52,136 bases of DNA from the NCBI GenBank assembly GCA_029259725.1, contig JAJDER010000010.1, positions 1 through 52,136 on the forward strand. The letters are read 5' to 3'. This document shows, in pieces, positions 16,508 through 25,258 of the stretch (position 1 is the first letter of the stretch; the number at the start of each line of letters is the position of its first letter). The notes under the pieces are model-generated. The model did not search any database, was not told the DNA's origin, and saw nothing but the letters and a program-made list of their open reading frames with translations. The stretch comes from Planctomycetota bacterium (GTDB lineage: Bacteria; Planctomycetota; B15-G4). The translations under genes and the position numbers were made by a program.

Positions 16508-17308
16508 ATGAGCCGACTGACCGAGATCAGGATCGTCGAGGACCGCACGGAGGGGAGCCGCTGCGACGAGGGCTTCCTGACGCTGCGCCGCCTCCAACTC
16601 CGGAACGAGTATGACGACGGCTCGACGTCCGACGTCTACCCGTGTGACGTGGTCAGTCGCCGAGGCGTGGACGCCGCCGTGGCCGTGCTCTACGAGCTCG
16701 ACGGGTCGCGCCGCATCCACGTGCTGCTGCGACACGGCATTCGCGCACCGATCTACTTGCGGCACGAGAAGTCCTTCGTGCACGCCGACGAACGCGTCTA
16801 TCGCGGCTTGCAGGAGCTGGTTGCCGGGATCCTGGAGCCGTCGGACGGCGACGGGGACGCGGGCATCGCCCGCCGCGCCGCCGCCGAGGCGCAGGAGGAG
16901 GCCGGCCTGGTCCTGGAGGCCGACGCCTTCACGAAGCTCGGCGACGAGACCTTCGCCAGCCCGGGCATCACCGACGAGAAGCTGTTCTTCGCCGCCGCGC
17001 CCGCACCGGTGCACGCCGCCACGGGCGGCCCGGGCGACGGAACCGTCATGGAGGAAGGCGCCACCCTCTCGGTGCTCGAGCTGTCCGAGGCCATCGAGGC
17101 CTGCCGGCGCGGTGACATCCCGGACATGAAGAGCGAGGTCGGCCTGCTGCGCCTCGCGGACCATCTGGGTTACCTGCCGCAACTGGGCTGCTTCGTCGAT
17201 GCGCTTCCCGCCGACTTGCGCGGCCGGTACCAACGCCTCGGCGTCGCCGCCGCCGACGGTGCGAGCTCGGGAGCGGGCGCCGACGGCGCCCCATCGGAGA
17301 GCGCATGA
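16508..17308 (+). CDS. Nudix-hydrolase-like protein
   Basis: 266 residues. A Nudix-type region runs from about 107 to 134 and ends in AAAEAQEEAGL. The catalytic EExG core is present (E127, E130, E131, G133), but the conserved Arg before the first Glu is Ala and the 5' half of the box is irregular. Substrate is probably a nucleoside diphosphate derivative such as an NDP-sugar, judging by the sugar-related genes that follow. The C-terminal 25 residues are a low-complexity Ala/Gly/Ser tail. The start ATG is placed just behind a TACACT box. Its stop overlaps the Gfo/Idh gene start by 4 nt (ATGA). Confidence 0.8.
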   Translation: MSRLTEIRIVEDRTEGSRCDEGFLTLRRLQLRNEYDDGSTSDVYPCDVVSRRGVDAAVAVLYELDGSRRIHVLLRHGIRAPIYLRHEKSFVHADERVYRGLQELVAGILEPSDGDGDAGIARRAAAEAQEEAGLVLEADAFTKLGDETFASPGITDEKLFFAAAPAPVHAATGGPGDGTVMEEGATLSVLELSEAIEACRRGDIPDMKSEVGLLRLADHLGYLPQLGCFVDALPADLRGRYQRLGVAAADGASSGAGADGAPSESA

Positions 17309-18276
17309 GCCTGCGCGTCGGACTCATCGGCGCGCGTCGCCGCCGCCAGGGTCTCGGCCCGTTCGTGGCGCGCTACCTCGTCGGCGCGGGATGCGAGGTG
17401 CCCTGCTTCGTCGGCACGAGTCCCGAGACGGTCGCGCTGGCCGCCGAAGAGCTGCGCGCGATCGCCGGCATCGTGGCGCGCGGCTACACCGACACGGCCG
17501 AGATGCTCGCCGCCGAACCCCTCGACGCCCTGGCCATCCTGTCCCCCGCCGAGCGCCACCGCGACGGGCTGGAACTGGCCCTGGACCACGACCTCGACGT
17601 GCTCTGCGAGAAGCCGTTCCTGTGGGGCGCCGAGGACGACCAGGCCGCCGCCGTGCACCTCGTCGAGAGCTTCGCCGACGCCGGACGCGTGCTGCGCGAG
17701 AACTGCCAGTGGCCCTTCACGCTGCCCGCCTTCATGGCCCTGCACCCCGACCTCGCGGACGAGACGGTCACCGCGTTCGAGATGCTCATGGCGCCCTCGT
17801 CCACGGGTGCCGAGATGCTGGTGGACGCGATCCCGCACCCCACCAGCCTGCTCCAGGCCCTGGCCCCGGGCGAAGACGTCCTGATCGAGGACCCGCTCTT
17901 CACCAGCGCCGACGGCCGCGGCCCGACCGCCGACTCGGAGACCCTCGACCTCGCCTTCCGCTGGGTCGCCGACGGGCACGCCGTGGAGGTCAAACTGCAC
18001 CTGCGGACCACGCCAACCCAACCCCGGGTGGCGGAATTCGCCATCAACGGGCACCGCGCCCGGCGCCTGATCCGGACCTCGGACTACGCCCTCTTCTTCG
18101 CCGATGCCGCACGGCTGGTGGACGTCCCGGACCCCCTGCGGATGCTCGTGGAGGAGTTCGTCGGGGACGTGCGCGGGAACTCCATCGGGACTCCGGCGCC
18201 GCAGGTGCGTAACATCGTGCAGCGCGTCCGCGTGCTCCACGAGGTCGTGGATGCCTTCCGCGCACACATCGCCTGA
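17305..18276 (+). CDS. Gfo/Idh/MocA-family oxidoreductase
   Basis: NAD(P)-dependent dehydrogenase of sugars or related polyols. The N-terminal Rossmann fold starts with LRVGLIGARRRRQGLGPF, an unusual Arg-rich glycine loop. LDVLCEKPF contains the family EKP motif (Lys of the active site). The C-terminal alpha/beta domain follows with DAIPHPTSLLQAL. 323 residues. Translationally coupled to the Nudix gene by overlap, and followed after 42 nt by the radical SAM gene. Context suggests sugar modification in surface polysaccharide or LPS synthesis; exact substrate unknown. Confidence 0.88.
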   Translation: MSLRVGLIGARRRRQGLGPFVARYLVGAGCEVPCFVGTSPETVALAAEELRAIAGIVARGYTDTAEMLAAEPLDALAILSPAERHRDGLELALDHDLDVLCEKPFLWGAEDDQAAAVHLVESFADAGRVLRENCQWPFTLPAFMALHPDLADETVTAFEMLMAPSSTGAEMLVDAIPHPTSLLQALAPGEDVLIEDPLFTSADGRGPTADSETLDLAFRWVADGHAVEVKLHLRTTPTQPRVAEFAINGHRARRLIRTSDYALFFADAARLVDVPDPLRMLVEEFVGDVRGNSIGTPAPQVRNIVQRVRVLHEVVDAFRAHIA

Positions 18277-18318
18277 TCGACACGGCAAACCCCGCGCCGC
18301 CCCGGACGACGACACCGC

Positions 18319-19542
18319 ATGAGCCACGCGATCCACGACTTCACCGGCAAGCTCCGCCAGCCGGGCATGCTCCCCCGCGTGCAGGCCTACGTGGCCTGGC
18401 GCCGCGAGGTCGCAGCTGCCCGCGAGGCCGGCCGTCCCGATCCGGCGCCGCCGGCCGAGCACGCGCCGCTGTCGATCAACCTCGACCTGACCACGGCCTG
18501 CAACTACCGCTGCGACCACTGCATCGACTGGGACATCCTCAACAGCCGCTTCAAGCACGAGGAGCAGGTGCTCAAGGACAGCCTGACCACCATGGCCCAG
18601 CGCGGCATGCGCTCGGTGATCATGATCGGCGGCGGCGAGCCCACCGTGCACCCGCGCTTCGTGTCCTTCGTGGAGCACCTCAAGGGTCTCGGCCAGCAGA
18701 TCGCGGTGGTGAGCAACGGCAGCCATGGCGACAGGCTGCTCGAGATCGCGCCGCTGCTCGACGAGAAGGACTGGATCCGCCTGTCGCTCGACTCCGGCAG
18801 CAACGAGCTGTTCCGCGCCATGCACAAGCCGGTCGACAAGCACCTGACGCTCGACTCGATCTGCGAGTGGATCCCGAAGATCAAGGCCGCCAACGGCAAG
18901 CCGCGCATCGGCTTCTCGTACATCATCACCTGGGAAGGCGCGCAGCGTGACGACGCCGAGGTGCACGAGAACGTGCACGAGATCGTGGTGGCCACGAGCC
19001 GCGCCAAGGCCGCGGGCTTCGACTACATCTCGCTCAAGCCGTTCCTGGAGCGCACGCCCGAGGGAGCCGAGGTCATGGACCCGACCGGCGGCGGCTCCAG
19101 TTCCTTCGGCGAGATGCTCGAGCGCATCCGCACCGAGGTGAACCGCGCCAAGGCACTCGCCGACGACAGCTTCGACGTGTACGAGAGCACCAACCTGCGC
19201 ATGCTCGAGCAGGGCGACTGGTCGGAGTACACCAGGCAGCCCAAGGTCTGCCACATGCAGGCGCTGCGCCAGGTGCTCACGCCCACCGGCCTGTTCAACT
19301 GCCCCGCCCACCGCGGCGTGGAGAAGGCCAAGGTCGGCGAGAAGGACGCCTTCGGCACCTGCGAGTCCGCCGAGGACACCACGGTCGGCCTGGCCACCCT
19401 GCTCGACGAGTTCGACGCCTCCCACGAGTGCCGCGAGGTGACCTGCCTCTACAACAAGGTCAACTGGTGGCTCGAGGAGATGATCGAGGACACCGGGGCC
19501 GACCTGGTCGCGTCGCCCGAGCGCGAGGACTACTTCCTCTGA
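18319..19542 (+). CDS. Radical SAM enzyme with Cys-containing C-terminal region
   Basis: The [4Fe-4S] cluster motif CxxxCxxC is at C61, C65 and C68 (TTACNYRCDHCIDW). MIGGGEPTVHP is the GGEP motif for SAM. A second Cys set (CHMQALRQ, FNCPAHRG, FGTCES, SHECREVTCLYNK) suggests extra clusters of the SPASM kind. 407 residues. The chemistry is unknown: SPASM-type proteins often modify peptides, but here the neighbours are sugar genes. Its stop is overlapped by the next gene. Confidence 0.9.
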   Translation: MSHAIHDFTGKLRQPGMLPRVQAYVAWRREVAAAREAGRPDPAPPAEHAPLSINLDLTTACNYRCDHCIDWDILNSRFKHEEQVLKDSLTTMAQRGMRSVIMIGGGEPTVHPRFVSFVEHLKGLGQQIAVVSNGSHGDRLLEIAPLLDEKDWIRLSLDSGSNELFRAMHKPVDKHLTLDSICEWIPKIKAANGKPRIGFSYIITWEGAQRDDAEVHENVHEIVVATSRAKAAGFDYISLKPFLERTPEGAEVMDPTGGGSSSFGEMLERIRTEVNRAKALADDSFDVYESTNLRMLEQGDWSEYTRQPKVCHMQALRQVLTPTGLFNCPAHRGVEKAKVGEKDAFGTCESAEDTTVGLATLLDEFDASHECREVTCLYNKVNWWLEEMIEDTGADLVASPEREDYFL

Positions 19543-20618
19543 GCGGCGCACCGGCGCGCATCCTGGTGCGCCTGCCCACCTGGGTCGGCGACGTGGTCAT
19601 GGTCACGCCGGCGCTGGCCGCGATGCGCGCCGCGCACCCCGAGGCCGAGATCGTCGTCGAGGGCAAGGGCTTCCACGCCGGGCTGCTCGGCGGCCTGCCG
19701 AGCTTCGATCGCTTCCTCACCGACCCGGGCAAGCAGGCCAAGGCGATCTGGGGCCACGCCGGGACCCTGCGCGCCGAACGCTTCGACCTGGCCGTGCTGT
19801 TCCCCGACGCGGTGCGCTCGGCGGTGGCGCCGTTCCTCGCACGCATCCCGCGCCGCATCGGCTATGCCCGCGATGCGGTGCGGCGCGCCCTGCTCACCGA
19901 CAGCCTGGACGTGCCGCGCGAGGACGGCGAGCGCGTGCCGATCCCGATGGTCGAGCGCTACCTGCGCGTGACGCGCGCGGCGGGCTGCCCCGACCCGGCC
20001 GACGTCCGCGTGCAGCTCGCGGTGGACGTCGAGGCCGCCGCCCGCGTCGAGGCGCGCCTGGCCGAGCACGGTCTCGGCGAGACTCCCGGTCTCGTGGTCG
20101 CCAGCCCCGGCGCGGCCTTCGGATCGTCCAAGCTCTACCCCGCCGACCAGTTCGCGCAGGCCTGCGACGGCTTTCGTGACCGCCTCGGCCTGGTGCCGGT
20201 GCTCGCGCCCGGCCCCGGTGAGGAGCCTCTCGCGCGGAAGATCGCCCAGGCCATGTCGGGCCGCGCGGTGGTGCTCGAGGACCCGATCACGAGCCTGGCC
20301 GAGCTCGTGGCCCTGCTGGCCCGCGCCCGCCTGGCCTTCTGCAACGACACCGGGCCGCGCCACATCGCCGTGGCCGTGGGCACGCCGGTGGTCTGCGTCA
20401 TGGGCCCCACCGATCCTCGCCACACGGCCTACCAGCTCGAGCACCAGCGCGTGCTCCTCGAGGACGGCATCGACTGCGCGCCCTGCCACCTCAAGACCTG
20501 CCCCATCGACCACCGCTGCCTCACACGCCTGTCGCCCTCGCGCGTGGTCGAGGCCGCGGCCGAGCTGCTCGCCGCGGTGGACGCCGCCGTGGACGCCACG
20601 GGTACGATGCCCGCATGA
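19539..20618 (+). CDS. Glycosyltransferase family 9 (heptosyltransferase-like)
   Basis: LPS heptosyltransferase type, acting at the inner membrane on lipid A core. ILVRLPTWVGDVVMVTPALAAM is the family N-terminus. The second half has VVASPGAAFGSSKLYP, FCNDTGPRHIAVAVGTPVVCVMGPTDP. A Cys-rich end (DCAPCHLKTCPIDHRCL) is also common. Start: the first beta strand (ARILVRLP) begins only three residues after a CTG at 19539 that overlaps the preceding TGA in the same manner as the ATGA and GTGA junctions nearby. A GTG at 19567 would delete that strand, and upstream GTGs would overlap the radical SAM gene by over 100 nt. I therefore propose CTG. Confidence 0.85.
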   Translation: MSGAPARILVRLPTWVGDVVMVTPALAAMRAAHPEAEIVVEGKGFHAGLLGGLPSFDRFLTDPGKQAKAIWGHAGTLRAERFDLAVLFPDAVRSAVAPFLARIPRRIGYARDAVRRALLTDSLDVPREDGERVPIPMVERYLRVTRAAGCPDPADVRVQLAVDVEAAARVEARLAEHGLGETPGLVVASPGAAFGSSKLYPADQFAQACDGFRDRLGLVPVLAPGPGEEPLARKIAQAMSGRAVVLEDPITSLAELVALLARARLAFCNDTGPRHIAVAVGTPVVCVMGPTDPRHTAYQLEHQRVLLEDGIDCAPCHLKTCPIDHRCLTRLSPSRVVEAAAELLAAVDAAVDATGTMPA

Positions 20619-21091
20619 CCGCGCTCATCGTCCCCGACCCCGAACAGCTCGCCGCGCAGCTGGCGCCGGCGCGCTCGCAAGGCGCGACCCTGGCCCTGGC
20701 CAACGGCTGTTTCGACCTGATCCACGTCGGCCACGTGCGCCTGCTGGCCGAGGCGCGTGCCCTGGCCGACCTGCTGGTGGTCGCGCTCAACACCGACGCG
20801 TCGGTGCGCGCCAACAAGGGCGCCAGCCGCCCGCTGGTGCCGCTGGTCGAGCGCATGGAGATCCTGGCGGCGCTGGACGGCGTGACCCACGTGACCTCCT
20901 TCGGCGACGAGACCGCCGACGGGCTGATCCGCACGCTGCGCCCGACCGTGCTGATCAAGGGCACCGACCGCACGCTGGAGACCGTCCCGGAGCGCGACAC
21001 GGTGACCGAGGTCGGCGGCCGCATCCACATCTGCGGCGATCCCAAGGACCACAGCAGCACCGCGCTGATCGAGAAGCTGCGCGACGGGTGA
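20615..21091 (+). CDS. rfaE2: D-glycero-manno-heptose 1-phosphate adenylyltransferase
   Basis: Activates heptose-1-phosphate to ADP-heptose, the donor for the GT9 enzyme encoded just upstream. 158 residues corresponding to the C-terminal, nucleotidyltransferase half of HldE. LANGCFDLIHVGHVRLL contains the HxGH motif, followed by SRPLVPLVERMEIL and VLIKGTD. The kinase half is not encoded here. ATG overlaps the GT9 stop (ATGA). A TACGAT box lies 6 nt before the ATG and might provide an internal leaderless start. Nineteen nt separate its end from the convergent GT4 gene. Confidence 0.9.
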   Translation: MTALIVPDPEQLAAQLAPARSQGATLALANGCFDLIHVGHVRLLAEARALADLLVVALNTDASVRANKGASRPLVPLVERMEILAALDGVTHVTSFGDETADGLIRTLRPTVLIKGTDRTLETVPERDTVTEVGGRIHICGDPKDHSSTALIEKLRDG

Positions 21092-21110
21092 GCCCTGTGC
21101 GCCGGCCTTG

Positions 21111-22250
21111 TCAGCCGCCCCGCGCCGCCGCGGCTCCGAGGACCTCGTCATAGATGCGCACGTAGGCGTCCACCATCTGGCCGGCCAGGAAGCCCTCGGC
21201 GACGCGGTGCGGGCCCTGCTCGCCGAGTCGCGCGCGCAGGCGTTGATCCTGGATCAAGCGCTGCAGCGCGGCGGCGAGCGCGGCGGCGTCGTCGGGCGGA
21301 ACCAACAGGCCGGTGCGGTCCGCGACCACGGCCTCTCCCAGGCCGCCGACGTCGGTGGCGAGGACCGGGCAGCCACAGGCCATGGCCTCCAGGGCCGCGA
21401 TGCCGAGGCCCTCCGCGCGCGAGGGCATCACGAAGACATCGGCGGCCGCGAGCAGGTCGCTCGCGTCCTCACGTCGCCCCAGGAAGCCCACGTGGTCGGC
21501 CAGGCCGAGCGCCGCGGCCGAGGCTTGCAGCGGGGCGCGCTCGGGGCCTTCGCCCGCGACCAGCAGGCGGTACCTGCGCTCGGGCGACTCAGGCAACAGC
21601 GTCAGGGCCTCGAGCAACACGTCCACGCCCTTGCGCCGGGTCAGCTGCGCCAGCACCAGCAGTGCGACCTCGTCGGCCCCCAATCCCAGCGCGGCACGGG
21701 TCTCGTCACGCGGACGCGAGGGCAGCAGCGCGGCCGGATCCACGGCGCTGGGGATGACCGCGATCTTGTCGGGCGACACGCCGCCGTCGGCGAGCTGCAC
21801 GGCGATGGCAGGCGAGATCGCGACGGCGCGCTGCACCAACCACCCGTACAACACGCGGTTGAGCGGGTGGCCGCGCACCTTGCGGTCCTGTCGACGCGTG
21901 GTGATCGCCGGTCGCCCTGCCAGCCGGCCGGCCCAACCGCCGAGCGCATTGGCGCGACCGGTGTGCAGGTGCACCACGTCCGCGTCGACCTCCCTGAAGA
22001 TCGAGGCCAGGCGCGGCACCGCGGACAGGTGGAAGTCGTTGCGCATCGGGACCGTGCGCACGTGCAGGCCCCGCGCGCGCGCCTCCTGCTCGGAGCGGCT
22101 CCCGGGCGGGCAGCACAGCACGCTGCGCACACCGCGCTCGCGCAGGCCCTCGAGCAACAGGAACACCTGCACCTGTCCGCCCGAGAAGCCCGACTCGGTG
22201 TCGACGTGGGCCACGGTGACCCGGGCGCCCTCCGTGCCGTCCCCGTTCAT
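21111..22250 (-). CDS. Glycosyltransferase family 4
   Basis: GT-B fold transferase. The N-terminal acceptor domain begins with VTVAHVDTESGFSGGQVQVF, where GGQ is the usual Gly-rich start, and has DADVVHLHTGRAN. The C-terminal donor domain has VLAQLTRRKGVDVLLEAL and the EX7E motif in SRAEGLGIAALEAMACG, followed by ATDVGGLGEAV. 379 residues, full length. Donor and acceptor unknown; the tail-to-tail ADP-heptose genes make LPS core assembly plausible. The ATG is preceded by TAGCCT at a 7-nt distance and no obvious SD, suggesting leaderless translation. Confidence 0.92.
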   Translation of the reverse strand: MNGDGTEGARVTVAHVDTESGFSGGQVQVFLLLEGLRERGVRSVLCCPPGSRSEQEARARGLHVRTVPMRNDFHLSAVPRLASIFREVDADVVHLHTGRANALGGWAGRLAGRPAITTRRQDRKVRGHPLNRVLYGWLVQRAVAISPAIAVQLADGGVSPDKIAVIPSAVDPAALLPSRPRDETRAALGLGADEVALLVLAQLTRRKGVDVLLEALTLLPESPERRYRLLVAGEGPERAPLQASAAALGLADHVGFLGRREDASDLLAAADVFVMPSRAEGLGIAALEAMACGCPVLATDVGGLGEAVVADRTGLLVPPDDAAALAAALQRLIQDQRLRARLGEQGPHRVAEGFLAGQMVDAYVRIYDEVLGAAAARGG

Positions 22251-22257
22251 GGCGCCC

Positions 22258-22263
22258 AGGCTA
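22258..22263 (-). promoter_or_regulatory. Candidate -10 box TAGCCT, near-leaderless
   Basis: On the minus strand TAGCCT ends 7 nt before the ATG at 22250. Spacing matches the boxes at 34648 and 16493. Confidence 0.45.
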
Positions 22264-22284
22264 GCAGGCGCCGTGCCCGGGGTC

Positions 22285-22296
22285 GTAGCGCGCTAC
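22285..22296. repeat. 12-bp perfect palindrome GTAGCGCGCTAC
   Basis: Covers the stop codon of the SLOG-like gene and lies 22 bp upstream of the GT4 gene's -10 box. It could be an operator for GT4 or chance in GC-rich DNA. Confidence 0.4.
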
Positions 22297-23945
22297 TGCG
22301 CGGTCACGCTCGGCACGACGTCCTCGCCCAGCTGCGCGAGGACTTCGCGGGCCGCCTCCATGTCGCCTTGTTCCCGCATGGTCGAGAGCACCTGGTCGGC
22401 TTGCCGGAAGGCACCTTCCATCCAGGCCTCGTGCCGGTCGTCGAGGGGCGCGGCCTGGGCCGCGCGCCAGCGCAGCATGAGCCCGCGCAGGGCGCACACG
22501 CCGGCCACGCCGACGCCGAAGAGGAAGACCGAGGTGGCCGTGGCGGTGGTCGCCGCCGCGAAGCCGGCCAGGGCATCGATCAGCCACCACAGGCCCTGGA
22601 GCGCGCCGGTGGCGCCGCCCACGAACAAGGCCGCCTGGAACGCCGGACGCGCCGCGGCCTCGGCGTCGAGGCGCTGGCGTTCACGGGTCGAGCGACGCGC
22701 GGCGAGGCGCGAGGCGCGGTGGTGGATCCAGTGCTGGTGCGCCACGCCGACACGCTGTTCGAAGGGGACGTCGCGCGCGGAGGCCGGATCGAGGGGACCG
22801 GCGCAGCGGACGGCCGCCTCCACGGCATCCTGGACCCAGCCGTCGGGGGCGCCGGCGGCGGCGGCGGGCACGTGGTCGATCACCGAGGCCTCGACGCCGC
22901 ACAGGCGCCAGAAGAACTGGGCGCGCAGGGCCTCGGCGAGCCGGCCGTCCTCGCGGACCTGGCTCGTGAAGCGCTCCTCGTCGGCCTCGCGCCAGGCCTC
23001 GTAGGCACGGCTGCCGGCCCAGGCCGCGAGGATCAGGGCCGGGAAGAACGACGGGAACAGGGTGACCTGCGCGAGGACGGCGACACCGGCCATGGAGGCG
23101 TAGCGCAGCATGACCAGCTGGGCCCGGCGCAGGCGCCGCTCGCCACGCTCGGCCAGGGTCTCGGCCACGCCGGCGGCATCGTGCAGCTGGGTCAGGCCGG
23201 GGTCGCTCATCGCCATCCCGTCCCCTCCCACGAACGTCCGCAGCAACGAGCGACGCGCGGCGGTGCGGTAGACGGCATCCGGCTCGGAAGCCATGGCGGC
23301 CGCGGCGCGGTGGAAGCGATCCAGACAGGCGACACGCTCGGACGGGTCGTCCTGGCAGCGCACGTCGAAGAGGCGGCCCTGCGGCTCGGGGCCGCCGTCG
23401 CGCCGCGCCACGATCTGCGTCAGGCCGCCCGCGCGGCAGGCCACGCCGTGGGCCACGGAACCCTCGTCGTGTCCGTCCCAGATCGCGATCAACATCGAGC
23501 ACGAGGCGGCGATGTCCGCGGCCACGCGTTCGGACAACTCGGCGCGGCCCTTGTCGCCGGTCCGTCGCGGCCCGGCGACGACCTCGACGCGCTGCGCCCA
23601 GGCCAGCATGGCGCGCAACTCGGCGCGGCCATCCTCGAAGCGATCGGCGTAGAGCGGGGCGCTGCCGTCGGCCTCCCGGATCTCGCTGCGCTCACTGCGC
23701 GGCAGGATCACGTGCAGCTCGGCCCCGAACTCCTCCACCGCCACACGCGCCACCAGGCGCTCGGCGCGGCCACTCAGGGACGTGCGCACCAGGATCGGCA
23801 CGTCCGCGAAGCGCGCGCGCAGGCGCGAGAACACGCCGCGCACCTCGGCCTCGAGGGGCGCGCGGTGCAGGACGGGGATGTCGGCATGGCCCAGCGCGCC
23901 CACGACGAGGGGCAGCACGACCGGCTTGGGGGCGGCGTCGTTCAA
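22293..23945 (-). CDS. Predicted SLOG-like sensor domain fused to membrane helices
   Basis: 550 residues. Residues 11-185 look like a Rossmann-type SLOG domain: LVVGALGH, then a strand with SGRAERLVARVAVE, LHVILP, a Tyr-Asp pair in LYADRF, and CSMLIAIWDGHDEGSVAHGV, as in proteins that bind nucleotide-derived signals. Hydrophobic segments follow at about 278-312, 435-460 and 468-490, with a His/Arg-rich stretch (HQHWIHHRASRLAARR) between. This order (SLOG sensor, then membrane helices) is known for predicted nucleotide-activated pore effectors. The start is a TTG with SD AAGGAG 6 nt upstream. A DUF4003-like gene precedes it by 147 nt on the same strand. Domain assignment is by eye. Confidence 0.6.
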   Translation of the reverse strand: MNDAAPKPVVLPLVVGALGHADIPVLHRAPLEAEVRGVFSRLRARFADVPILVRTSLSGRAERLVARVAVEEFGAELHVILPRSERSEIREADGSAPLYADRFEDGRAELRAMLAWAQRVEVVAGPRRTGDKGRAELSERVAADIAASCSMLIAIWDGHDEGSVAHGVACRAGGLTQIVARRDGGPEPQGRLFDVRCQDDPSERVACLDRFHRAAAAMASEPDAVYRTAARRSLLRTFVGGDGMAMSDPGLTQLHDAAGVAETLAERGERRLRRAQLVMLRYASMAGVAVLAQVTLFPSFFPALILAAWAGSRAYEAWREADEERFTSQVREDGRLAEALRAQFFWRLCGVEASVIDHVPAAAAGAPDGWVQDAVEAAVRCAGPLDPASARDVPFEQRVGVAHQHWIHHRASRLAARRSTRERQRLDAEAAARPAFQAALFVGGATGALQGLWWLIDALAGFAAATTATATSVFLFGVGVAGVCALRGLMLRWRAAQAAPLDDRHEAWMEGAFRQADQVLSTMREQGDMEAAREVLAQLGEDVVPSVTAQ

Positions 23946-24092
23946 GGGACTCTCCTTCGGCGCGCGCGCCCTCCGGGAGCGGGAAGGAGGGGGAGGGACG
24001 GAACGCAGGCGCCGCAGTCCCCTTCGGCGAACGACCGGGTGCGACTTGCGCCCTGCCAGGGTGCGGGTCCGGGTGAGGGTCCGGCCGGGGCC

Positions 24093-25109
24093 CTAGCTGC
24101 TGGAGGCGGCGGCGGCCGACGCGGCCGCCATGGCGGCGATGGCCGCGACCTGCTGGGCCTGCAGGATGGCCTGGACCTGGAGCACGTTGCGGGCCTGGTG
24201 CAGGCCTTCGATGCCCTCGTCGAACTTCACCAGTTGCAGGAACGCGGTGCCGCAGGCCAGGCTGAAACCCAGCTCCTTGCCCGGCTTGGGCGGGTGCCTG
24301 GCGAGGCGTTCGCGGTGTTCGAGCACCGTGGCCACGACCGTGCCCGCCGGCTGCGAGAGGAAGCTGAGCACCGCCACCTCGTCGTAGTCGCCGACGTTCA
24401 TCCACAGGCCGGCCTCGTCGAAGGCGCCCCACAGGGCGCGGAAGCGGCGCATGCACAGGTCGTCGGCCGCCGGCGCGAAGAACAGGATGTGCGACACGGT
24501 CTGCAGCGCGTTGCCGCGCTTGAAACCGAGGTCGCGCAGGCCCTCGTAGAAGACCTCGACGCGCCGGCCGATCTCGCCCGGCGACGCGTCCGTGCAGGCC
24601 AGCAGCGCGGCGGCCGGGTAGTCGTCCGAGCCGGTCAGGAACCGGTGGTGCTGCTTCATCTCGTCGTGGACGTCGCGCACGCGCTGCACCTCGGTCACGC
24701 CGACGGTGCGACCGGCGCGCAGCGCGTGCTGTCGGAGCAGGAGCATCGCGAGCACGGCGAGGGTGTTCCCGGCGCCGCGCAGACCGGCCTCCTTGAACAG
24801 CGGCGTGAGGCGCTCCACGTCGTCGCAGAAGCCGTCGGCATCGTCATCGGAGCGCAGCAGCATGGCGGCCACGGCGAAGCGCACGCTGGACTGCATCGGC
24901 CCGAACCAGCCGGCACGTCCGACCAGACGTGCGGCCACGCGTCGCAGGTGCGAGGCCACGCGCGCGGGCGAGCCCTCGTGCAGGATCAGGGTCGATGCCG
25001 CGTAGCGCAGCGCGGACGGGTCGTCGGTCCACTTCTTCTCGGACACGAGGGCGTCCTGCACGGCGAGGAAGCGGTCGAGGGGGCGATCGGGCAGGACGGC
25101 GTCGCTCAC
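24093..25109 (-). CDS. DUF4003-like protein
   Basis: 338 residues, cytoplasmic, helical. It resembles the DUF4003 family: LDRFLAVQDALVSEKKW at the start, VRFAVAAMLLRSDDDADGF, MKQHHRFLTGSDDYPAAALLA and KRGNALQTVSHILFF are the usual conserved blocks. Function of the family is unknown. The last 45 residues are Gln/Ala-rich (VQAILQAQQVAAIAAMAAAS), possibly a helix for oligomerisation. GTG start with GGAAG 6 nt upstream. It is the first gene of a probable two-gene unit with the SLOG-membrane protein. Confidence 0.75.
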   Translation of the reverse strand: MSDAVLPDRPLDRFLAVQDALVSEKKWTDDPSALRYAASTLILHEGSPARVASHLRRVAARLVGRAGWFGPMQSSVRFAVAAMLLRSDDDADGFCDDVERLTPLFKEAGLRGAGNTLAVLAMLLLRQHALRAGRTVGVTEVQRVRDVHDEMKQHHRFLTGSDDYPAAALLACTDASPGEIGRRVEVFYEGLRDLGFKRGNALQTVSHILFFAPAADDLCMRRFRALWGAFDEAGLWMNVGDYDEVAVLSFLSQPAGTVVATVLEHRERLARHPPKPGKELGFSLACGTAFLQLVKFDEGIEGLHQARNVLQVQAILQAQQVAAIAAMAAASAAAASSS

Positions 25110-25258
25110 GGGTGCTTCCGACGGGTCGCGGGGAACGGGGCCAGCGGGCGCGGCCGGCCCATCCTAGCGTGGCCGCCCGCGCCTCGAAGATCGCACTCGC
25201 GCCGCGTCGATGTCGTGCGGGGAGTCAGGGCCTGTCGCGCCTCGCGACGCGGTTCGGC

